Source of the DNA: Actinomadura litoris
GTDB taxonomy: Bacteria > Actinomycetota > Actinomycetes > Streptosporangiales > Streptosporangiaceae
Length of the DNA: 64,000 nucleotides
Reading direction: 5' to 3'
NCBI RefSeq assembly: GCF_009733595.1
Contig: NZ_WOFH01000012.1
Coordinates: 186,001 to 250,000, forward strand
The notes under the pieces were generated by a model. The model was not told the DNA's origin, ran no database searches, and saw nothing but the letters and a program-made list of their open reading frames with translations. Of the stretch, positions 59,423-64,000 are shown piece after piece (the first letter of the stretch is position 1; every line of letters begins with the position of its first letter). Position numbers and translations under genes: made by a program.

Positions 59423-61657
59423 TCAAGCGTGCCCTGGGAACGGCGGTGAGCCGGTGAGCAGCGCCGTCCTGTACCTCGCGATCGTCGCGGTCTGGGCCGT
59501 CGTCCTCGTCCCCATGTGGCTGCGCCGCGACACCGAGGCCGGGATCACCCGCCTCCTCCACAAACGCGCCGAGGAGCCCACCGCGGACACGACCCCTCCC
59601 GACACCCTGGAGGAGGCCCCGGAACCCCCCCAGCCCGAACACGGGGCCCGCCCGGCCCGTCCCGGCCGCGCCGCCGTCATCGCCCGGCGCCGCCGCCGCA
59701 CCGCCGGCCTGTCCCTGCTGGCGATGACCACCATCGTCCTGACCGCGACGGGCGTCGCGCCGTGGTGGGCCGTCCTGCCCCCGGTCGCCCTGCTGGCCGG
59801 GCACCTCGCGCTGCTCCGCGTCGCCGTCGGCATGGACGCCGCCCGCGCCCAGGCCGCCGCGGAGGCCCGCGCCAAGGCCCGCCAGGCCGAACAGCCCACC
59901 GAACCGGCCGAGACCGCCGAACCCGCCGAGGTCATCGAACTCGTCCCCGCCGACGAGGTCTTCGACCAGTACGCCGACGACCGCCGCGCCGTAGGCGAAT
60001 AACCCGTGCGCGAGCATGTCCCGATGTTTGCTAACCTTACGGAGTCCTTGGGGCTGTAGCGCAGTCCGGTAGCGCACCTCGTTCGCATCGAGGGGGTCAG
60101 GGGTTCAAATCCCCTCAGCTCCACCCCAGGTGAGACCCGCTTTGCGGGTCTCGACCGCAGTCCCACAGGAACCCGCCTGTGGGAATTCTGTGGGACGATC
60201 ATGAAATTCTGATCGTCCTCCACCCTTGCGTGCCGTACAGCGCGGTCCCGCAGTAGCTCGTCCAGAACCGCCACGGGCGAAGAGCCGCTGATCTTCAGTC
60301 GGGCATCGAGCGCCGCTTCCCAGCGGGCCGTCAGAGCCTCGCGGAGCTGTGACCGCATGGAGTCGGTCACATGGGAGTACCGCGCGCCCATGCCGCCCAT
60401 CTCGTGCCCGAAGCGCTCATGCGACAGCTTGGCGTCGATGCGGTCCTCGTTGATCCACGTCTTGTGCGAGTGCCGCAGCAGGTGCGGGGTCAGGCCTTCG
60501 GCGATCGGCAGCCAGCACGCCGTGCTGCGTTCGATGTAGTTGCGTCCTCGCACGGGGATGCCGGGGAACGGTCCGGCCAGCACTGGAACGGGCCGCCGGG
60601 GGCGCGGTGCCTTGGGCGGATACCACCCCTCGGCCGCGGGCTTGAAGATCATGGACTCAAACCCGCTACGGCGCCAGTGCGGTGCCCTCACCGGCACCAA
60701 AGCGTTGCGGGGGTCGCGGCGGCGGTTGATGCGGCCGGTGAACACGTGAGCGCCGCCGGGGTGCGCTGGTGTGCCCTTGGCGGGGCGGTAGCAGGAGCAG
60801 ACCTCCTCCCGCGGCGCGCGGGTCGCGCTCGCCTGCTGTGCCAGCAACGCCGCCAAGAAGTCCGGCAGGTCCACGTCTCTGCGGCTGTCGTCCTTGGGCG
60901 CGCACCGCTCCCAGGTGCCATCGTCGAGTTCCTCGAGTTGCTGCTCGATGCGCAGGACCGTGCCGCGCAGGTAGGGGCGTTCCAGGCCGACCAGTTCGGC
61001 CCACCGCGCGCCGGTGTAGCTCAGCGCGATGACGAGGACGAACTCGTCATCGCGCCCTGAGAGGACCGCGCAGCGTTCGGCTATCAGCAGTGCGCCCAAA
61101 GGATCCACGATGGGCTTCTCCGGGGCACGGTGCCGGGCTTTGCCCGCGCGCCGGCCTCGGCCGCGTGGCTTGGGGACCGGGTTGAAATCGATCTTGTTCT
61201 CCGGTGGGGCGGCGGCATCGGCCAGCACCACCGACAAAACCCCCCGATAGGTGCGGATCGTGTCGGGTTTGTAGCCCTGGCTCCTCATATGCCTCTCCCA
61301 TTTGCCGACCGTGTCCGGGGAGATGTCGACGAGCGGATCGTCCTGGAAGTAGGGCAGCAGGCTGGTCTCCAGCGCGCTGCGATAGTTCCCCATCGTGCGC
61401 GAGGCCAGGTCCTGGCGGGAGTACCAGACGTTCGCCCACTGACCGAAGGTCTCCTTGCCTGCTTTGGGGGCCTGCCATCGGCCTCCGCGCACATCGGCTT
61501 CGGCGTCCTCGGCCGCCTTCTTCGCCTCGCGCTTGGTCTTGTAGCGGACGGCCTTGCCGTCGGCGCCCTTTACGCTCGGCCATTTTCCTTGACCGTCGCT
61601 GTAGCGGGCGATGTAGTAGATCCGTGATCCGCGACCACGCTTTTCGGCATATGCCAC
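59423..61657 (-). CDS. Tyrosine integrase whose reading frame continues through tRNA-Ala and antisense to sepX
   Basis: GTG at 61657 with AAGGAGG four bases upstream. Residues 1-510 are a normal integrase: N-terminal AP2-like part (SRIYYIARYSDGQGKW), core-binding region (FGQWANVWYSRQD) and a catalytic domain with R218 (SYTGARWAEL), HLLRH at 392-396, H418 and Y427. Residues about 512-537 (RGFEPLTPSMRTRCATGLRY) are the translation of the antisense strand of tRNA-Ala, and about 205 further codons lie antisense to sepX before the stop at 59423. The functional enzyme probably ends near residue 510-540; the rest is host DNA fused by integration. Confidence 0.85.
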   Translation of the reverse strand: MAYAEKRGRGSRIYYIARYSDGQGKWPSVKGADGKAVRYKTKREAKKAAEDAEADVRGGRWQAPKAGKETFGQWANVWYSRQDLASRTMGNYRSALETSLLPYFQDDPLVDISPDTVGKWERHMRSQGYKPDTIRTYRGVLSVVLADAAAPPENKIDFNPVPKPRGRGRRAGKARHRAPEKPIVDPLGALLIAERCAVLSGRDDEFVLVIALSYTGARWAELVGLERPYLRGTVLRIEQQLEELDDGTWERCAPKDDSRRDVDLPDFLAALLAQQASATRAPREEVCSCYRPAKGTPAHPGGAHVFTGRINRRRDPRNALVPVRAPHWRRSGFESMIFKPAAEGWYPPKAPRPRRPVPVLAGPFPGIPVRGRNYIERSTACWLPIAEGLTPHLLRHSHKTWINEDRIDAKLSHERFGHEMGGMGARYSHVTDSMRSQLREALTARWEAALDARLKISGSSPVAVLDELLRDRAVRHARVEDDQNFMIVPQNSHRRVPVGLRSRPAKRVSPGVELRGFEPLTPSMRTRCATGLRYSPKDSVRLANIGTCSRTGYSPTARRSSAYWSKTSSAGTSSMTSAGSAVSAGSVGCSAWRALARASAAAWARAASMPTATRSSARCPASRATGGRTAHHGATPVAVRTMVVIASRDRPAVRRRRRAMTAARPGRAGRAPCSGWGGSGASSRVSGGVVSAVGSSARLWRRRVIPASVSRRSHMGTRTTAQTATIARYRTALLTGSPPFPGHA
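59454..60002 (+). CDS. sepX: SepX/GlpR-type divisome membrane protein
   Basis: 182 residues from a GTG. MSSAVLYLAIVAVWAVVLVP and MWLRRDTEAG form the first membrane helix and the conserved positively charged anchor, as in Streptomyces SepX (formerly GlpR). An acidic Pro-rich linker, two more helices (about 80-118) and an acidic cytoplasmic tail (VIELVPADEVFDQYADDRRA) follow. SepX stabilises FtsZ rings in Streptomyces; function here is by homology. The entire gene is covered on the other strand by the read-through reading frame of the integrase at 61657. Confidence 0.8.
   Translation: MSSAVLYLAIVAVWAVVLVPMWLRRDTEAGITRLLHKRAEEPTADTTPPDTLEEAPEPPQPEHGARPARPGRAAVIARRRRRTAGLSLLAMTTIVLTATGVAPWWAVLPPVALLAGHLALLRVAVGMDAARAQAAAEARAKARQAEQPTEPAETAEPAEVIELVPADEVFDQYADDRRAVGE
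60050..60123 (+). tRNA. tRNA-Ala (anticodon CGC)
   Basis: 74 bases: acceptor GGGGCTG/CAGCTCC (one G-U), D arm GCGC..GCGC, anticodon stem CCTCG/CGAGG with loop TTCGCAT (anticodon CGC), T arm AGGGG-TTCAAAT-CCCCT. CCA not encoded. Its 3' end is occupied by an integrative element whose integrase reads in from the right; the second att copy must lie beyond the window. Confidence 0.95.
60132..60152. terminator. Hairpin just after tRNA-Ala
   Basis: GAGACCCGC, loop TTT, and the exact complement, eight bases after the tRNA. It probably terminates the tRNA transcript, and lies inside the integrase reading frame on the other strand. Confidence 0.7.
60161..60195. promoter_or_regulatory. Three CTGTGGGA-type sites beside the attachment tRNA
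   Basis: TCCCACAG (60161-60168), CTGTGGGA (60177-60184) and CTGTGGGA (60188-60195): one inverted and two direct copies. Position within 75 bases of the tRNA 3' end suggests integrase or excisionase arm sites of the element; the first two also form a 9-bp hairpin. Confidence 0.45.
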
Positions 61658-62024
61658 AGTGCCTCCTTCGGAGTGAGGTGGCGCAACTCGCCTGCTGTTT
61701 CAAGGTGCACACATAGTACAAGATCCACGTCTGCTCGACGCATGTTAATCGGGTCACTCTCTGCCTTGTTTGTAGCAATTTCGGCTGACAGCTCCGCTGA
61801 CGCGGGATTCGCTACTCTGGCGTGGTAGGTGAATTCAGTGTGGGAGGAGCAAAGCGCTGCGAAGCAATGCGGTGGGCTGCTTTGGGGGTTGGAGATGTAT
61901 GGCGTGGAGGAGCTCGATGTCCGATCGCGCGGGTGTGAGGCAGGTCGCCACAGGGGTGTTGAGGTAGAGGTGTGCCGGTGTGCTCGTCGGCCCTCGGCGT
62001 GCGGCTCCCCTCCGGCGGGCTGAT
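61658..62024. other. Divergent regulatory region between integrase and excisionase-like genes
   Basis: 367 bases, A/T-richer near 61690-61830. Promoters for both directions are expected here. No reading frame with ribosome site is convincing. Confidence 0.5.
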
Positions 62025-62339
62025 ATGCACCGGCAGGAGCCCTTCTGCTCGGAACGAGCCTCCTTCCACCTCCACTCGGTATCTGAAGCGGCGTCTCTCC
62101 TTGCTGATGAGGTAACAGAGAGTTGGCTGCGCGAGAAGGCCCGATGTCGGCAGGTTCCACACTGCTTGATCTCTGGCAAATACATGTTCTCCGATGAACA
62201 TCTTCAGCAGATAGTGAGATTGTTCGAACGGAGGCCGCTCCAGTCGGCTCCCGTGCCGCAGCCGAGAGAGCCCCTCGCTCCTGCGAACGGAACGAAACCT
62301 CTCAATGCTCGAGCTTCGCGCCGAAAACCCCTGGGCTGA
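62025..62339 (+). CDS. Excisionase-like HTH protein
   Basis: 104 residues from an ATG. HSVSEAASLLADEVTESWLR, EKARCRQVPHCLISGKYMFS and DEHLQQIVRLFERRP follow the helix-turn-helix pattern of actinobacterial Xis-type proteins encoded next to integrases (the ESWLRE...VPH...GKYMFSDEHL core is distinctive). The last 30 residues are less conserved in style. It is divergent from the integrase. No strong ribosome site, so the exact start is uncertain. Confidence 0.7.
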   Translation: MHRQEPFCSERASFHLHSVSEAASLLADEVTESWLREKARCRQVPHCLISGKYMFSDEHLQQIVRLFERRPLQSAPVPQPREPLAPANGTKPLNARASRRKPLG

Positions 62340-62537
62340 CCGAGCGACCGCTTCCGCGACATGTCGAACACTGAGGGCACATCTCTCGTGCGGGCGGCGA
62401 GCGGTGACCCCAGGGAGTCGGACGGATCGCGGGACGGCCACCTCCCGCCCAGCGGGTCGCGATGGCGGGCGCGACGGGAAAGCGCTTCCCGGCATCTCAG
62501 GGTGAGGAGGCGTTTCAGAGCGCGCCTCGACGCCGGG

Positions 62538-63476
62538 TCATGTGTGCCAGCGCTTGCGAAGGTCTTTCAGAATGTCGGCGGCGGCGCGCTGGTCGGCGCC
62601 GTTGTTGGTGGTCGGTGGTGGCGGAGTGATGTGGTCACATTTGCGAACGTAGTCACCGCAGTCGAGGTGGCCGTGGTGGTCGCACAAGGGGCACGCATCG
62701 ATCGAGGCCCGGAGTTGCCTGGCGTGCGTCGCCGAGGTGGGAGCGCGGGTAGCGTCCTGGCGGTGTCGGGTGAGACGGCGGGGGAAGTCGCGGCGTCCGG
62801 CGTCGCTGTTGATCCACGCGGCGATGTTGCGGATGCCATCGCGGGTGGCATCGGCCAGGATCGCACGCACCTCGGTGGGCGTGGCGCCGTAGGCGGTGAT
62901 GAGGCCGGTGGTGAACGCGGCCAGGTCATGCTCTGGGCGGCCCGGACGGTCGGCGCCTCCGGAGGGCGAAGAGGTGCTGTGGGGGGTGGGGGCGGGTGGG
63001 CTGCGATGACCGTAGCCGTCTGCGGTGGGAGGAGCAGGTGGGGAGGAACCGGCGGCTGCTCCGCCGATCGGTGCAGTCCCCGCGACGGGTTCCGCGGTAG
63101 GAGCGGTGGTCGGGGCCGGCGGGTAGGTCAGCTGGTAGGGGAGGGTCTTGCGTCTGCGTTGGAATGCTTTGGCCGCACGCGGTGACAGGGGGGAGCCGTT
63201 GTCGGGATGCAGGGGAGTCAGCCAGCCCTTGGCCACCAGTGAATCGCGGACACGCGCCACGGTTCCGGCGGAGCGGATTTTGCATCGTTGCATGAGCCTC
63301 CGGTCGGTCAGCCACGCTCGGTCGTAGGGCGGGGTGTGGGCGTGGTTGGCGTAGCACAGCGCCATCGCTAGTTCGATGGTCGACAACTCCGCGGCGGCGG
63401 CGCCCCATAGCGCGTCCTGGTAGTACTGGTAGGGCTTGGCCGGTTGGGGCTCCTGGGCGTCATCCTCGGGCACCAC
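62538..63476 (-). CDS. Element-encoded winged-helix protein with C-terminal Cys/His cluster
   Basis: 312 residues from a GTG. The N-terminal 90 residues (ELSTIELAMALCYANHAHTP, then LTDRRLMQRCKIRSAGTVAR and VRDSLVAKGWL) look like a winged helix of replication-initiator or plasmid-regulator type. A Pro/Ala-rich linker fills about 115-190, then a helical region (VRAILADATRDGIRNIAAWI), and CPLCDHHGHLDCGDYVRKCD forms a Cys/His cluster that could bind zinc. Probably a replication- or regulation-related protein of the element; no named family recognised. Confidence 0.65.
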   Translation of the reverse strand: MVPEDDAQEPQPAKPYQYYQDALWGAAAAELSTIELAMALCYANHAHTPPYDRAWLTDRRLMQRCKIRSAGTVARVRDSLVAKGWLTPLHPDNGSPLSPRAAKAFQRRRKTLPYQLTYPPAPTTAPTAEPVAGTAPIGGAAAGSSPPAPPTADGYGHRSPPAPTPHSTSSPSGGADRPGRPEHDLAAFTTGLITAYGATPTEVRAILADATRDGIRNIAAWINSDAGRRDFPRRLTRHRQDATRAPTSATHARQLRASIDACPLCDHHGHLDCGDYVRKCDHITPPPPTTNNGADQRAAADILKDLRKRWHT

Positions 63477-64000
63477 GCCCCCAGCGGTTCAGCGGATTCG
63501 ATGACCGGGGGCGCCGAGCGTTCATGTTCTGCCCATGGGGTTGCAGATGAAGGGGAGCAGGTCGGTTCGAGGCGGGGTTGTGCGAGACGGCGGCCGCATC
63601 GCGGTGTCTCGCCTGCATGCCGCCAATGCCCAGCGGCCCGTGCGCAGTTCGGTCACCGGGGGTCAGCGGTGAGTCGAGGAGCTGCCTTCCTCGCGGTGGG
63701 CATCGCCGGTGCTGTCCTGATGCGGCGCGCCAGGAGTTCTGTGCGCGCTCATCAACGGGCTGTCGTCCCCGGTGGAGGGGGCGTTCGCGCCGCGGCGCCG
63801 GAGGGTGTTGATCTGGGGCGCCGGTGTCGGGATCTGGTCGCCAAGGCACGGAACGGGGTGAGGTCGCCTTCGCTGCGGCGGGTCACCTTGCAGACCGTTC
63901 GCTCGTCGATGTCCAGCACGGCGCGGTCGAGGGGAGGTCGGTCACCGGGCCGAGCGCTTTCAGCGCTTGGCGGGACCGTGATCGGCCACGGGGAGCTTTG
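63477..64000. other. Right edge, no gene resolved
   Basis: 524 bases. On the minus strand, pieces such as RQALKALGPVTDLPST and AVLDIDERTVCKVTRRSEGD look protein-like but fall in different frames, so either a gene is broken by a frameshift or these are chance similarities. A gene entering from the right edge is possible. Confidence 0.35.

Larger units (their letters stand above)
60050..64000. mobile_element. Left part of a second integrative element in tRNA-Ala
   Basis: From the tRNA 3' end to the window edge: integrase (minus), excisionase-like gene (plus), a winged-helix/zinc protein (minus) and unresolved DNA. The gene order (int next to the tRNA, xis divergent) resembles actinobacterial integrative elements such as the pSAM2 group. 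The right border is outside, so size and type (plasmid-like or phage-like) cannot be decided. Confidence 0.75.

Noticed and set aside
59423-60050. C-terminal 205 codons of the integrase frame as functional protein
   Set aside because: They are antisense to sepX and tRNA-Ala and composed like a shadow; kept in the coordinates because the frame is physically open, but probably not part of the enzyme.
61812-62495. 227-codon minus-strand frame
   Set aside because: It is antisense to the excisionase-like gene, which has recognisable HTH features.

Overview
The window is high-GC DNA from an actinomycete. GTG starts and four-base ATGA/GTGA overlaps between genes are common, and the sequence contains an ECF41 sigma factor with a carboxymuconolactone-decarboxylase partner, a SepX/GlpR-type divisome protein and a class F sortase. 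My inference is a filamentous actinomycete of the Streptosporangiales/Thermomonosporaceae (Actinomadura-like) type; the sequence alone does not prove the genus. Three stretches are visibly richer in A/T than the rest and look foreign: about 24.4-26.6 kb, 26.6-36.4 kb, and from 60.1 kb to the right edge.

Left part (1-24 kb). A RelE/HigB-like toxin (cut by the window edge) and XRE antitoxin are followed by a divergent SDR/LysR pair. Next comes an ECF41 sigma factor facing its AhpD-like partner, and both have readable ECF41 promoters. From 15.5 kb down to 4.5 kb runs a minus-strand operon of ten tightly coupled genes: carbamoyltransferase, GT2-GmhB fusion, GT9, two GT4-like transferases, GmhA, HldE, SDR, GT9 and a UDP-glucuronate-decarboxylase-like enzyme. 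It carries the enzymes for an ADP-heptose together with five glycosyltransferase domains, so it probably makes a carbamoylated, heptose-containing surface glycan or metabolite. Then follow ChaB, a ferritin-like protein, a SnoaL-like protein, a large TPR protein, CsbD, and a class F sortase with a processive GT2 and a tiny sorting-signal-like peptide.

Middle (24-36.4 kb). A membrane protein with a PLD-like middle and a ParB/DGQHR-like motif lies beside an integrated element of about 9.7 kb bounded by a 44-bp duplication of the 3' half of a tRNA-Arg(CCT). The element carries integrase, excisionase, a split TOPRIM/SF3-helicase replication module, an iteron-like region, a P27-type small terminase and a HK97-fold capsid protein. 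I see no portal, large terminase, protease or tail genes. The layout resembles a minimal phage satellite of the mycobacterial phiRv1/phiRv2 kind.

Right part (36.4-60 kb). There is a DD-carboxypeptidase-like protein, MscL with a zinc ribbon, two MarR regulators with a SnoaL-like and an isochorismatase-like gene, a collagen-like tandem repeat, a SAF-domain protein, MTA phosphorylase, an MMPL exporter, an FmdB/Ruc-like protein, a K+/H+ antiporter and a hydroxyacid dehydrogenase. These lead into the block 5-FTHF cyclo-ligase / galU / moeA / moaC / mogA ... GNAT / sepX. That block is partly syntenic, from memory, with the Rv0985c-Rv0996 region of M. tuberculosis. An amino-sugar operon (DeoR regulator; SIS isomerase, GlcNAc/GalNAc-6-P deacetylase, PfkB kinase, class II aldolase) interrupts it.

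Right end (60-64 kb). A tRNA-Ala(CGC) is occupied by a second integrative element that continues beyond the window. Its integrase reading frame runs without a stop through the tRNA and antisense across all of sepX. A divergent excisionase-like gene and a winged-helix/zinc-finger-like protein follow.
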